This document shows positions 20,789-31,901 of a stretch of 64,000 bases of DNA, one piece after another; position 1 is the first letter of the stretch, and every line of letters begins with the position of its first letter. The stretch comes from Cercophora sp. LCS_1 (lineage: Eukaryota; Ascomycota; Sordariomycetes; Sordariales; Lasiosphaeriaceae), in NCBI GenBank assembly GCA_036250225.1, contig JAPZLL010000009.1, positions 124,001 to 188,000 on the forward strand, given 5' to 3'. The position numbers and the translations under genes were made by a program. The notes under the pieces are model-generated. The model was not told the DNA's origin. It did no database searches and saw nothing but the letters and a program-made list of their open reading frames with translations.

Positions 20789-21149
20789 GCGGGGTGACGG
20801 ATTGGGCTTAGACCCGAACGTAGTGCGTGCCCCCCTGGCCTGGTTGGGCCAGTCCTGTTGGCCAAAACGGGTCACGCCGCCACGCATGGCCATCCGTCGT
20901 GGGATGGCGCCGTGACGCGGAGATGCAAAATTTCAAGACTTCGACCTCACTCTTGTTTTACGAACAAGATTCCCGACATAAAGTGACCCGGGCGCTGACA
21001 CAACCGTGCCCGATGGAAGTGGGAAGACAAGAGCCGACGAGACTGTCACGAATCACCGGTCCGGGCACCTGAAGCAGCTGACCTCAGCTGGGCACCGCAA
21101 CTTCCCCTCTCACTTTTCATTCTTAGACGGGAGCACAACACACGCCAAC

Positions 21150-22816
21150 ATGGGCTTCAAAGCATCGGATCTCTGGCTGCCGCCGGTGGTCAACCCCGTC
21201 AACAACAAGGCCCGCAGTGTTCCTATCCTGAACCCGTTCGACCGCCATGGCCGTGTCTTTTTCTTTTCTTGGCTGGGCTTCATGATTGCATTCTGGGCCT
21301 GGTACACGTTTCCGCCGCTGGTAAGCATGCTGTGGCCCAAAGACCGATGGAAGAGACGTTGACAACTGGCAGCTCACCGTAACCATCAAAAAAGACCTGG
21401 ATCTCACGTCGGTCCAGGTGGCCAACTCCAACATCGTCTCCCTTGTCGCAACGCTATTTGTCCGCTTTGTTGCGGGGCCGCTCTGTGACATGCTGGGAGC
21501 GCGCAAAGTGTTTGGTCTCATTTTGCTAGCGGGAAGCATTCCCATCGGTTTGGCGCCGTTGGTCAAGGATGCCACAGGACTTTACATCATCCGCTTCTTC
21601 ATCGGCATCTTGGGTGGATCCTTTGTTCCGTGCCAGGTGTGGTGCACCGGATGGTTTGACAAGAATGTTGTCGGCACTGCCAATGCTCTTGCTGGAGGTA
21701 TGTTTACCCTCTTCCCCCGAGAGACATGTGCTGACTTTGACAGGCTGGGGTAACGCGGGTGGTGGTATCACGTACTTTATCATGCCTGCCGTCTACGACT
21801 CGTTGCTTCATCACTTTGGCCATACTCCTGGCCGGGCGTGGCGAATCACCTTTATCGTTCCTCTGATCTGTCTGATCTTCTGTGGTCTCGGACTTCTCTT
21901 CCTCTGTGAGGATACGCCCATGGGCAAGTGGGAGGACCGCCATCAGCGCGTTCAGCAGAATCTCGAGTCGCATGGCGTGTCTAATGCCATCGTCAACATC
22001 ACTGGCGGTATCGCTGACCCACTGTCTTCCGGCGCTGCTTCCGATGAGGAGAAGGCTCCTGGGAGCATTGATGACAAGAAGGCCGTTGGAGGGGAGGATG
22101 GCAACGTCCACGGTTTCGATCACGAAGCTGACATCTCCCGCACCGAAGCCATTGAGACCGCCCAAGGTGAAATCGTTGTTCAGCCGACCCTCAAGGAGAC
22201 GCTTTCTGTTTGCTTCAGCTTGCACGGCTTCTTCCATGTGGCGACATATGCGGCTTCCTTTGGCGGCGAACTGGCCATCAACTCGATCCTGGGCGCCTAC
22301 TACCTCAAGAACTTCAAGGAGCTTGGCCAGACCAAGGCAAGCAACTACGCCGCCATCTTTGGTTTCCTCAACTTTGTCACGCGTCCGCTAGGCGGTGTTG
22401 TCGGCGATCTTCTCTACAATGGCTTTGGACGCAGTCTCTGGCTCAAGAAGATCTGGATCCACGTCTGCGGCTTCATGACGGGCATTCTGCTGATTGTCAT
22501 TGGCGTTTTGGATCCCCACCATCTCCCCACCATGATTGGTCTCATCTCGCTCATGGCCATCTTCCACGAGGCTGGCAACGGTGCCAACTTTGCCCTCGTT
22601 CCCCACGTCTACCCCTATGCCAATGGCATTTTGTCAGGGTTGACCGGCGCTGGAGGCAACTTGGGTGGTGTCATCTTTGCCATCATCTTCCGCTTCACCG
22701 GCGGTGGCGGTGACTACGCAAGGGCTTTCTGGATCATTGGCACTATGCATATTGCGTTGAACCTGATTGTGTGCTGGATCCCTCCGATCCCCAAGGGACA
22801 GATTGGTGGAAAGTAG
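21150..22816 (+). CDS. nrtA: High-affinity nitrate/nitrite transporter (NRT2/NrtA type)
   Basis: Exons 21150-21320, 21373-21697 and 21744-22816 give 522 aa, close to the roughly 500 aa of fungal NrtA/CrnA. Introns are 52 and 46 nt. The protein has the 12-helix major facilitator layout with a long central hydrophilic loop (about residues 220-290, acidic, Ser/Lys-rich), as in fungal NRT2 proteins. The family motifs are present: GGWGNAGGGITYFIMP in helix 5 and AGNGANFALVPHVYPYANG plus GLTGAGGNLGGV (the nitrate signature) in the C-half. RFVAGPLCDMLGARKVFG is the loop 2-3 MFS motif. It imports nitrate by proton symport at the plasma membrane. GATA and NirA-type sites upstream suggest nitrogen control. 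Nitrate and nitrite reductase genes are not in this window. Confidence 0.95.
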
Positions 22817-22910
22817 TCGACAAAGACAGAGGAAAAAAAACTAGAAACTTGGTTACATGTATCTAAAAACCCATACCCGGATAATAGCCACCTTAAAAGT
22901 ATGTTTTTGT

Positions 22911-24134
22911 TTAATACCCGACCGAAGAAGATCTATTCCCCCTCCTCGAAACCGTCGACCCTTTGTCTCTCTCCGCACTCCTCCTCCGCCGTCTCCCCTC
23001 CCGCTTACTCCTCTGATGCAACGGCGTAGCCCTCCTCCTCTCCTCCCCACGTCTCTCCCTCTCATCGACTTTAACTAGCGCTCCTTCCTTTTCTATCTCT
23101 AACAACTTGGCCCCCTCCCGCTCCACATCCTCCACCAGCCCCTTTGCATCCTCCCCATCCTGCCTACACCCCAACGTCCTCGGCGCCCCAAGCGTAACCC
23201 CCTTCTTCCCCCACCCAATAATCCCCAACACCCCCTCCCACCAATTCCCCGGCTCGGGGGCCCACCGTCCAATCCCCTGCGTATACCGTCTCATCTGCTC
23301 CTCGGGCAAATGCAACCACACCAACTCCCGATCGCTATTCCGTCGTCCCTCCATCACGAAATCGCCAATCTCTTCGGGAATCTTGAGCGCCTCCGCCACC
23401 AAAACAGGTTGATAAGCCGGCACGAGCAAGTGCATCCTGACTTTTTTCCCTTTTTCATTACAATACCGCCGCGCAGCAACCATAAAGACAAAGACGGTGT
23501 CGATCTGGTTCGTGTACCCACAGAATTGCGGACCGACGGGTTTTTCTTCGAGCAGGTGATAAAAACGGGGGTACCAGTCGTCGTCCGGGTGCCAGATGAA
23601 GAACCAGTGCTCGACCGCGGTGTCGGATTGTGTCTGCCCGATGCGTTCGCGGAGCATGTCGTGCACGTACGAGGCGAAATCCTTCTGGGCCAGGAGGGCG
23701 GTTTGTGCGGCCAAGGTGGCGTGGATGTTTTCCAGCTTGGAGGCGATGAGGTGCAGGGCCGAGATGCCTTGGTAGGTGAGGATCAGGTTGAGACCGATGG
23801 AGGAGGTGGTGGCGGCGATTTGGAATTGCGTGAGAAGGGGCAGGATGTCGCAGAGGGAGGTGGCCATGATTTGCATGGTGGGGAGGAAGTTTTCCAGGAG
23901 GGCGGCGGTCGCGGGCACGTGCGAGTTGAGGGTTGTGCTGAGGGAGTTGATGTTGGAGAGGGTTTCGCCTGCGGTCAGGAGGCCGCGGATGGCCGTGATG
24001 GTTTTGGAGACGGGCGGTGGGAGGGTTTGCGAGAGGGCGTCGAGGGTCGCTGTGAGGGTTGGGGCTGTGGACTGGGGACGCGACTTGGGTTTGGACTTCG
24101 GCAGCCGGAAGAAGGTTGTTAGGTCGCCAGCCAT
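22911..24134 (-). CDS. Conserved fungal protein, unknown function (407 aa)
   Basis: A single-exon frame from an ATG (MAGDLTTFFRLPKSK). The N-terminal 45 residues are basic and Pro-rich. Residues about 50-170 are helical and amphipathic (LLENFLPTMQIMATSLCDI, ALHLIASKLENIHATLAAQ). Residues about 175-330 form a folded core rich in Trp (AVEHWFFIWHPDDDWYPRF, IGRWAPEPGNWWEGVLG). The last 80 residues are highly charged (Arg/Glu), probably disordered and nuclear-type. No catalytic motif or signal peptide is recognised. Its 3' end converges on the nitrate transporter with a gap of 94 nt. The long antisense frames across it reflect GC-rich codon use. Confidence 0.7.
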   Translation of the reverse strand: MAGDLTTFFRLPKSKPKSRPQSTAPTLTATLDALSQTLPPPVSKTITAIRGLLTAGETLSNINSLSTTLNSHVPATAALLENFLPTMQIMATSLCDILPLLTQFQIAATTSSIGLNLILTYQGISALHLIASKLENIHATLAAQTALLAQKDFASYVHDMLRERIGQTQSDTAVEHWFFIWHPDDDWYPRFYHLLEEKPVGPQFCGYTNQIDTVFVFMVAARRYCNEKGKKVRMHLLVPAYQPVLVAEALKIPEEIGDFVMEGRRNSDRELVWLHLPEEQMRRYTQGIGRWAPEPGNWWEGVLGIIGWGKKGVTLGAPRTLGCRQDGEDAKGLVEDVEREGAKLLEIEKEGALVKVDERERRGEERRRATPLHQRSKREGRRRRRSAERDKGSTVSRRGNRSSSVGY

Positions 24135-26051
24135 TTTGGCGTTGTGGTCTTGGTGATTCCCTCCCTGATGTCTGGTGTGTTGTGAGGTGAGATGTCAAAA
24201 GTCAGACGTTGAAGTGGGGTGGGTGATGTGAGTGAGCGAAAGTGGGGGTGGTCGTGATATTGTTAAGCCATCTTGGGCCTTCGGGTGCCAATGGTGAACT
24301 GACGTGGCAGCGGCTGTCGATGGAGTCGCCCCGTTTTATGTGTGTGGTTGAAATAGCGGTGTCGATTGGGCCATGTGGGGACCCATCGCGAGTCGATCGC
24401 CAATGGGAGCTGCAAAGGTGTTTCAAATCATGCATGTGGTTTGCAGCGTGCCAAGACTTGGGCCCAGTGCGGGGACGTCGTTCAACCACGAACTGTGTCT
24501 AATGGGGGAAATATATCGTCATTGATGTAGACTTGGTTGGTGGTAACTTGGGTTGACTTTGGGAGTTGAAGATCTGTTTATCCTTGAACTCCACAGTCAG
24601 GATCATCCTTCACCGCCTCTTGGACGAACATGTCAGCAACTCTCAGCGGCCCCACCGGCTTGTTCGGGGATGGAGCATCAATGCTTGAACATGCCAATTG
24701 ATCGTTCTGACATTTGAGGGCCAAACACCGATTGTGTGCCGACAACTTGACAGCGTCAGACTGTCAGGCATTTCCCAGCTCAGATTTGGAAGGTGCCGAT
24801 GCAAAACTCCCACTAACAAAAAAAAAATCAGGGGATTCACCAATGGGGATTGGTAATACTACCTATGCTGTAAACACTAACAGGATATTTGAACAGGATC
24901 AACTACGCACTAATTAAACTAGTCCTATTCTAAAAGACGCGCAGAGGCGCATTTTATCGAGTGCAAAACATCGACGTGTTTATTTAATCCTCACCTCGGA
25001 TTAAAGCTCACTGCCGGTTATTTCGTTCAGATGGAAAAAGACTCCAGTATTGGTGGAGGAAATTCCCAAGTCCTGGAAAGATAAGCACCTTGTGTTTACC
25101 TACAAGGCTAAAAAGCCATTGGGAAAAAAGTAAGCCGTTAGCGCGTACCTTTTTGCTTTCACAAGCTTGCGCTCTTCGTTGTGGATCCCGGAGACTGGAT
25201 AATAAACTTGCACGGGCCAGAAGTTGCAGCACTTTTTCACTCAAAAAAATAACAACGGTCCTTCCCCTCCACACAATTGGCGTGGGGACGAAATTGCTTG
25301 CGTTTTTTTTTTTTTTTGGTCTGTGGCATCAATCATCCTGTCGAGGTCTTCCGCCGGCTTTTCGGCGGAGTTGCCGTTTTCTGGGACCGACCATAGTCTT
25401 TTTGCAGCAAATCAGAATCAAAACCAATCGGCGCAAAATGGTTCCCTCTCGAGTCGCGGAGTTGGGCTGTGGCTGTTGACTCAACGACCAATCTCAAAAC
25501 AGCTCTGCAAGCTGAACTTTGAGACTCCTGTCAGCGGCGTTCGGAGCAAGTTTCCCCGCGCCTTGGATCCAGGGGCAGCGTAATAGCGGCTGGAGGATCC
25601 AGCAACGTGGGAACCAACCAATGTTTAGCGGACAGGGGTGATTGCTGCCTGCAATTGTTTCCACCCAAAATCCAACGCGTTGATACGAGATTAGCTCAAC
25701 AACAAGACTTTATCCATACCATCCACTCGAAATCCTCGTTTGAGTCGTATTCATTTCCCACCCGCCAGGCAGGATTGCAACTAAGCGAAATGTTTGCAAG
25801 GCTGACAGCGCCAAGAAAGGAAGGTCGTCCACCAAACAGCAGGCAAGCTTTGAGTCACCAAACCAACATCCTCAGGGGTGCGAATCCTGGGGAAGTTTAT
25901 GCGACGATGGAGCATTAATTTCTCCACAACGTTAACAAGATATAATAGCCGTGAGTATCCTACTCACGTCAAATTGAACGTAAATCATCATCATCATCTC
26001 TTCATCTCTTCATCTCATCAATCAAACCAAACCACCCATCCACATCTCAAA
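24135..26051. other. Intergenic 1.9 kb, partly AT-rich
   Basis: No supported gene. 24820-25010 is AT-rich and a 16-T run sits near 25303-25318. The final 120 nt before 26052 are CATCATC/CACCC-rich, as in a fungal 5' leader. Confidence 0.4.
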
Positions 26052-26513
26052 ATGAAGTTCCTCGCCCCACTCGCCGCCCTCATCGCCATCACCTCCGCAG
26101 CACCCACCTCTCCATCCCCATCCCACGCCCTCCTTACAGAAAGAGCCACACAATGCTGGTCCCAAGACGCAACCGACACAACCACCACTACCTCTCCCCT
26201 CGTAGCAGACTGCCAGGCCCTCGCCGAGACCAGCCTCCCGGAATCCTGGATCCCGTCGGCAGAGAATAACTACGCGACCGATATCCGCAACGGCACCTGC
26301 GGCATCAAGATCGATTTCAGGACCACCAGCAATCTGGCGGCGAACGAGATGGTTATCACCTCTACTCAAATCAGAGTCGCCATCCAGTACTCGATTGAGC
26401 AGTACGCTATTGATGGACGGGTTGCGTCGACGGGGTGGTTTGCGTGCATGCTTCCTGGGCAGAGGCCGCTGCTTGGGTGGGCGGAGTTTAAGATTTATAA
26501 CGCGGATGAGTGA
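26052..26513 (+). CDS. Small secreted Ecp2-like (Hce2-type) protein
   Basis: A single-exon gene of 153 aa. Residues 1-17 (MKFLAPLAALIAITSAAP) form a clear signal peptide. The mature protein has few cysteines, placed as in the Hce2 domain (homologues of Cladosporium fulvum Ecp2). A first Cys (TQCWSQD) is followed by SPLVADCQAL, a central GTCGIKIDF and a final DGRVASTGWFAC. Known Ecp2-type proteins are apoplastic effectors or, in other fungi, antifungal toxin-like modules. Which role applies is not predictable. The protein has normal length for the stand-alone form and no chitin-binding or chitinase module. It converges tail to tail with the 581-aa gene. The family assignment rests on motif spacing by eye. 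Confidence 0.72.
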   Translation: MKFLAPLAALIAITSAAPTSPSPSHALLTERATQCWSQDATDTTTTTSPLVADCQALAETSLPESWIPSAENNYATDIRNGTCGIKIDFRTTSNLAANEMVITSTQIRVAIQYSIEQYAIDGRVASTGWFACMLPGQRPLLGWAEFKIYNADE

Positions 26514-26965
26514 TTGACTTTTACGTGTGAGGGGCGATGGAGATGAGATTGGATTTGTTACGGCGAGGTTACTCAAGTGTGGAAGTTGGGTGATGAGCTG
26601 GGGAGGGCTTGAAGGGAGTTTGATCTGCTTCAGGGCTTGTTCCGAGGATGATTGATGGGTTATTTCGTGGCAACTGGAGGTTTTATGGCTTGACGTTATG
26701 TGACGTTGAAACACTGAGAGGAAGATGCACTGAGACTAAGACAAGGCGGACGGTAACGACCTATGTTTCTTATTTAGTAATGCGTTTGTATCGTCATTGA
26801 TTCATTTTATCAAAAACCCTAGTCCTAGGAGACCTCATGTCCAAAATGACCATTGCACAAATGTGCGTCTTTCAAAAAATCCAACCAAGGCGGTCGCGAT
26901 AACTTCATGCCTAGCTCAACTGTCAACTATTGTAATGCAGCAACCTAGCCTGTCCTTTGTAATCT
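26514..26965. other. Convergent 3' region
   Basis: About 450 nt lie between two converging genes. Only 3' UTR-like sequence is seen and no coding signal. Confidence 0.4.
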
Positions 26966-28711
26966 TCAGCTGTCCGGGCTCATCATCTCATAAACCTCCA
27001 GCGGAACAACCTCCGTTGCAATCGGGACGTCGCGAGAATTGTCCGTCATACCAGCAACGATTACCATGGGGACGTTGACTCTCCGCTTTGCTTGAAGAAA
27101 CTCAGCAACAGCAGTCTCAAACGCTCTGCAAACTGAATCCGTAGCGACTTTGCACTGGGACGGGGTGTCGCCATATACGGCAGCCAGGGCGTAGCGCAAC
27201 CGTGGCTGGTCAAGGGCCTGAACGAGCACTGGGACCCCTATGTCCGGTGACGTGGGCACCTCGCCACCTTCCGTCATGATTCTCAGCAAGTCTACCTCGA
27301 GGCCCTTTTCAAGGCAAGGTCGCCCTGTGGACGACACAACAGGAGCTGGTGCTTGCGGGGAGACGAACATTTTGCAAAAGGACAAGTCTGTTCTCGTGGG
27401 TGACATGGTGGTGACACGCCGTCCTTTATGTCGCACGCATATCAAGGCCGTATCTGGATTTCCCTCCCAGTCTGCCTCAATGCTGAAGGTGACATCCACA
27501 TCCTGTCCTTTCTCGCTGAGATTATTCTGGGTTTCCCTTTCGAGCGACGGCTCGTCGAGAATCGTCATGCCGTGTGATGATATGTTTTCCCCGGACATGA
27601 TGAGCCCGTTGTGGTCCCGTGGAATGCCGCCTACGTCAACATCCAACAGGGTAAATCCGGCCAGCTCCCGAGGTGATGAACACTTTCCGAGCAGGGTGTT
27701 GATGAGCAGGGTTCGTCTGCCAACGATGCCCATGCAGCCCGGAGGATGAAAGCGAGCACCGCTTTGGTCCTTCTCCGTCTCAAGGATGTTGTCGCTACTT
27801 CCCATGAAGAGCATGGCGAGAATCTCAAACATGTTTCGCCGGGTGATTATTTTGACCTGGGGGTTATTCACCGCAGCAGACGATGCAGGACCGCGAAGGA
27901 AATTATAGCGCATGCGCCAGAGAAGCTGTGCAGAGCGGAAACCCCACGCGCCCTCAACCGTTTGAAGCGCCAAGGACGATGTATGAACGACCCGCCTGAA
28001 TATGTAGTAGTAGTACCCCATGAAGAACGACTGGAAGAGGCAAAATGACTCGATTTTGTTTTGGTCCGTCATCTCGGGTGCCGAGATGCCCGTGAACAGA
28101 TTGCGGGACGAAGGCGGCTCGGTGCTCTCGTTGATCCAGCAAAGGATGTCAAGTGGAATCGAGCCAAGGCTGCTTTCAAGACCAGCCAGAAGCTCCCTGT
28201 TCACCGCAAAGCCGTGGTTCGTTGCGATGGAGTTGAGCTCAGGCGTCGTCCTTTCTGCCGGCTCTCCTCTGTCGATGACGGCGTACGATATGTCTTGGCG
28301 TCTGTCGGTATCCATTTGGTCGACCATGATAACCCCTATAGCGACAGCTCGTGGCGCCCTTTCTCCTCCCTTCCAGGCGCTCCGGCGCCCGTTTTGAACC
28401 GCCACACTGATAGGAAAGACGCTGACACACTCCCGGGGCTGCTTGAGGGGGATCGTAATGGACAGGGCCCTCGATAGCTGGCGCTCGGCTTTGGCGATGG
28501 TTGCACCTGCATCGTCGAGAAACGGCTCCTCAGAATACACAACAGCGGCACAGGAAGTTCGATTTCTCTCTATTCTTTTGTCGATTCCCCAGCGCTTGCA
28601 GAAACAACACATTTTCTTCTTACAACCAATAAGCTGGTTGACTTCTAACACCCAGGAGCCTTGGATATTCTGCAAACTCGGGAGATCGGTATTTCCATGC
28701 CCAAGACACAT
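26966..28711 (-). CDS. Uncharacterised fungal accessory protein (581 aa)
   Basis: A single-exon frame from an ATG (MCLGHGNTD). It matches in outline a large unassigned fungal accessory family I recall. FCLFQSFFMGYYYYIFRRVV comes first, then VEGAWGFRS. About 80 residues further on is CMGIVGRRTLLINTLLGKC with GFTLLDVDVGGIPRDHNGL. A Cys-rich N-terminal patch (KKKMCCFCKRWG) may bind metal. The DVDVGGIP segment suggests a globular core, but no enzymatic motif is recognised. No membrane segment stands out except the Tyr-rich FFMGYYYYIF. Such genes are typically variable between strains and lie among incompatibility-type genes, as here. Function is unknown. Confidence 0.72.
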   Translation of the reverse strand: MCLGHGNTDLPSLQNIQGSWVLEVNQLIGCKKKMCCFCKRWGIDKRIERNRTSCAAVVYSEEPFLDDAGATIAKAERQLSRALSITIPLKQPRECVSVFPISVAVQNGRRSAWKGGERAPRAVAIGVIMVDQMDTDRRQDISYAVIDRGEPAERTTPELNSIATNHGFAVNRELLAGLESSLGSIPLDILCWINESTEPPSSRNLFTGISAPEMTDQNKIESFCLFQSFFMGYYYYIFRRVVHTSSLALQTVEGAWGFRSAQLLWRMRYNFLRGPASSAAVNNPQVKIITRRNMFEILAMLFMGSSDNILETEKDQSGARFHPPGCMGIVGRRTLLINTLLGKCSSPRELAGFTLLDVDVGGIPRDHNGLIMSGENISSHGMTILDEPSLERETQNNLSEKGQDVDVTFSIEADWEGNPDTALICVRHKGRRVTTMSPTRTDLSFCKMFVSPQAPAPVVSSTGRPCLEKGLEVDLLRIMTEGGEVPTSPDIGVPVLVQALDQPRLRYALAAVYGDTPSQCKVATDSVCRAFETAVAEFLQAKRRVNVPMVIVAGMTDNSRDVPIATEVVPLEVYEMMSPDS

Positions 28712-29486
28712 CTAAAACCTACACCAAGTGACTAGGTAGGTAAGCACTCCCGACCAACTTTCTTTCAACAACACACAGTCTACAAAGTCGGTTCCTTATG
28801 TAAGAAAACTTTGCGATGAGCTGAGGGTAGCTTGAGGGCTGGACCATCTTGGAAGTTGTTTTGGGGAGGGTCGATGGGATACATACTGAGTTGAAGATGA
28901 AAGATACCCCCCCTCCTACTTAACAATGCCTTTACATTACATTCTCATCGCTACATTATATGAGATATAGGCGTCCTTGATGTGCACAAAACGCCAAGCA
29001 AAACAGCAAAACTTGGCGCAGCGATATTGCTTCCCGCACCTTCCCGAAACATAAAAACATGTCGTGCATGATGCGAATAGGCAGATTGGCGGATGAATGA
29101 AGGACCTGCTGCAGCCAGACGCAGAACGGGCCACAAATAGCGAAATGGTGTTTCACCATCGCCTGTCACCTGCTTTCAACCGCCGGTAAACGCAGTGCAT
29201 CCCACCCTGCGTGGCTGTGCCGCTCGGCTTTAATTACATTTTGGCCAGCTTTTGTACTTATTTTGGTGCTGTGCCACAGAAAATGCATTGTTACCAGGTT
29301 CTGATGTCGTACTTTTGTCTGTAGCCAAGATGTTGGATGCGACCTTGATCTGATTGATAGAGCCGGTTGCGTGCTTCAATTCCAGCCTCTTGATATCTCT
29401 GTTGCCATATCATTTCAGGCCAAGCAAATATTCGTTGAACTCTCTAACAAGACCACCCGACCAGAGACGATACTCCCAGGCTCAAA
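28712..29486. other. Divergent intergenic region
   Basis: About 775 nt between divergent genes. A CTAGGTAGGTAAG motif occurs at about 28732-28744. No gene is seen; frames at 28937-29169 overlap in three phases. Confidence 0.4.
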
Positions 29487-31811
29487 ATGGAAGTTGCCGC
29501 GGCCATCATCGGTGTCACAGACATGGCTATCCGAACAAGCTCCAAAATATGGGCCCTTTCCGCAGCATGGCGGGACGCTCCAGCCGACATATACAACCTC
29601 CGCGACGACCTCACCCGCACTGAGCGCTTCTTTGGTGAGATACTGGCACATCTCAAGACATCCCAGTTCCGGACATTCGAGTCAGAGAAAGATCATGGGC
29701 TATTTCACTCAATAAATTCGTCAGATGAGCCGACGGAGCTGGGGCACTTGGTTGATGAGGGTGCAGCTGCGCTTCGGCGAATTGAGGCGATTCTCGATGG
29801 GTTCACGAGAGACAGCGTCAACGAAACGGGATCCATGGGCAAAATAGACCTCGGAAAAACACGCAAGCTCCTTTGGCTGCGGCATTCGAAAAAGGTGGCC
29901 AGATTGAGAAAAGAACTGGCCCATATCCGGTCGAGTATTTGCCGGCTGCTCATCGCACAGAACATGTAGGTTGATGACCAACCCCATCTGTGATCCAAAA
30001 AGCCCTGACATGATCGTTCTAGATCCTTGTCTTCCGAGATGTACACAAGCCTCCAACAGTCGCAGGACAGCCTCCATTCCCACCTCGGCAGCATATCAAC
30101 ATCCCTCACCACATCCCAGGACACTCTTTCCCAGGTTGACAACCGGATCCAGTCCATGGAAAACAAGATCCTCGTCGCAATCCAACAAAACAACCACGTT
30201 CACCACGCCGCCAACACAATAACCAATTCCACATCCCAAATTCCCCCCCAATATGAAACCTCACCATCAAAACAAACCTGCAAAACAACCTGCCCCTGTC
30301 CCTGCCACCACCCAACCTCCCACATCTACCGCTTCACTCTCCACCGCTCCCTAACCGGCATAGCAGCCATAGCCTACCACGTCCGCCCCCCCTGCCCGCC
30401 CACAAACTCCTGTCCCTCCAACAACCAACCCCAAACCCACCTCCAAATCCTCCTAACTCTCCCCGCCTGGCTCTCCCGCCTCTCCATCGCCTGCTTCATC
30501 TCCACAGCCCCCCACGGCCCATGCTCAGGTCTCAACATCCACCTCCGCCTCTACACCCAACGCTCCCTCCTCGAAAGCCAAGCCCCCACCGGCCCCCTCC
30601 GCCTCATCGACCAGGACGACATCCCGCGCCTCCGAACCGCCCTCTCCACCCGGCAAACCAGCATCTACGACCTCTACTGCAAGGGCCAAACGGGTCTGCT
30701 AACAGCCATCATCCAGCGACGCGTCGAAATCGCGCGTATGTTTTTAGGCGCTGGCGCAGACCCGTTCCATCGCGATGACGATGGTGTGAGCGCCGTACGA
30801 CTTGGTTTTTTAATGGGATTATCATGTCGATCAACAAGCGATGATGGCGTGGAAAAACAAATCGGGGAGATGTTGCAGACGGGCGGACACGTCGAGCGGT
30901 ATGTAGAGGAGGAAGGCGGGTTTGGTGTTTTGCATCGCGGCGTTATTTCCCGACAAAACTTGGGTTTATTACTCGTGGATTACGATGCACAGGGAGGAAT
31001 TGATGACGGGAATGAAGGCGGTTTGACGGCGTTGCATCTCGCTGCTACCATGGGGGATTGTCATGCCGTGAGGACGTTGTTGCGGGCTGGGGCTACGGTG
31101 GATGCTAGGACGGGGACGGGCGAGACGCCCCTCTGGTATGCGTGTCGGTATGGGCATGTTGAGGCGGTGCGGGTGTTGTTGGGCGGTGGGGCCGATATGA
31201 AAGCGAGGAATGGCGAGGGGAAAGCGCCGGTGCATGTTGCGACGGTGAGTCGAAGAGCGAACGAGGTTTGGGATGTCTTGTTGGCGTGTGGTGCGGATGT
31301 GAATGAGATGGCGGGCGGGTACGGCTATCGGCCGTTGACGCAGGCTGTGACGCTGGGGCCGGTGGGTGCGGTCGAGTATTTGCTGGATAGGGGCGCGGAT
31401 ATCAGTGTGCGTGCTACCAATTATGGGCATACGTTCCTGCATATGGCGATCTGGTGCCGGGCTCACGAGAAGGCGGGCATCTTGTTGCGGCGTGGTGCGG
31501 GTCTTACTGGTGTGGATAGGACGTGGAGGAATGTCTTGCACTTCTTGGCGTCGAATGGGGATGAGCGTATGATGGGCATATTTACCGAGACCAAGGCGTG
31601 GAAAGGGTGGACTGGGATACTGGCCAAGGATGAGTTTGGACTCACGCCTCTAAGCTTGCTTAATGCGAGGAAACCCAGTCATGAGCTGAGGGAGGCATTT
31701 GATCGGTTGCTGAACTGGATTGAGGAGTGTTCTGATGAGGATCTGTCGGATGATGACCTCTCGGCCGATGAGTTTTTTGATGCCGAGGAGTTGCATACCG
31801 ACACCAAGTAG
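29487..31811 (+). CDS. STAND-type N-terminal domain plus ankyrin repeats
   Basis: Exons 29487-29965 and 30023-31811 (57-nt intron, GTAGGT...CTAG) give 755 aa. Residues 1-155 (MEVAAAIIGVTDMAIRTSSK, IYNLRDDLTRTERFFGEIL, LRKELAHIRSSICRLLI) match the fungal N-terminal helical domain found in STAND/NLR-type proteins (PigL_N type). Instead of a NACHT domain, a Gln/Ser/Pro-rich linker with a CPCPCHH cluster follows. Residues about 490-690 then form about five ankyrin repeats (GLTALHLAATMGDCHAVRTL, ETPLWYACRYGHVEAVRVLL). The C-terminus is acidic (DEDLSDDDLSADEFFDAEE). It is probably a cytosolic signalling or recognition protein related to NLRs but without a nucleotide-binding switch. Codon use changes from C-ending to G/T-ending near 30750, which may reflect a fused origin. 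Confidence 0.82.
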
Positions 31812-31901
31812 TGATAAGTCTCAGAAAATGACAATCTTTTACACCTGGCAAGGTTGTTTCTAGCATGCATCAAATCCCTTCTGTCCCATCCCGATGTGCC
31901 T

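Larger units (their letters stand above)
19562..21149. other. Intergenic 1.6 kb; promoter of nitrate transporter
   Basis: There is no convincing gene. The proximal 750 nt before 21150 contain GATA-type and NirA-type sites that fit the downstream nitrate carrier. Frames at 20269-20893 overlap on both strands and lack motifs. Confidence 0.45.

Noticed and set aside
20269..20811. 180-codon plus-strand frame
   Set aside because: Overlapped on the other strand and in another phase; contains the promoter elements of the nitrate transporter.
23310..24122. 270-codon plus-strand frame rich in Gly/Val/Glu
   Set aside because: Antisense to the 407-aa gene; composition mirrors its codons and no motif is present.
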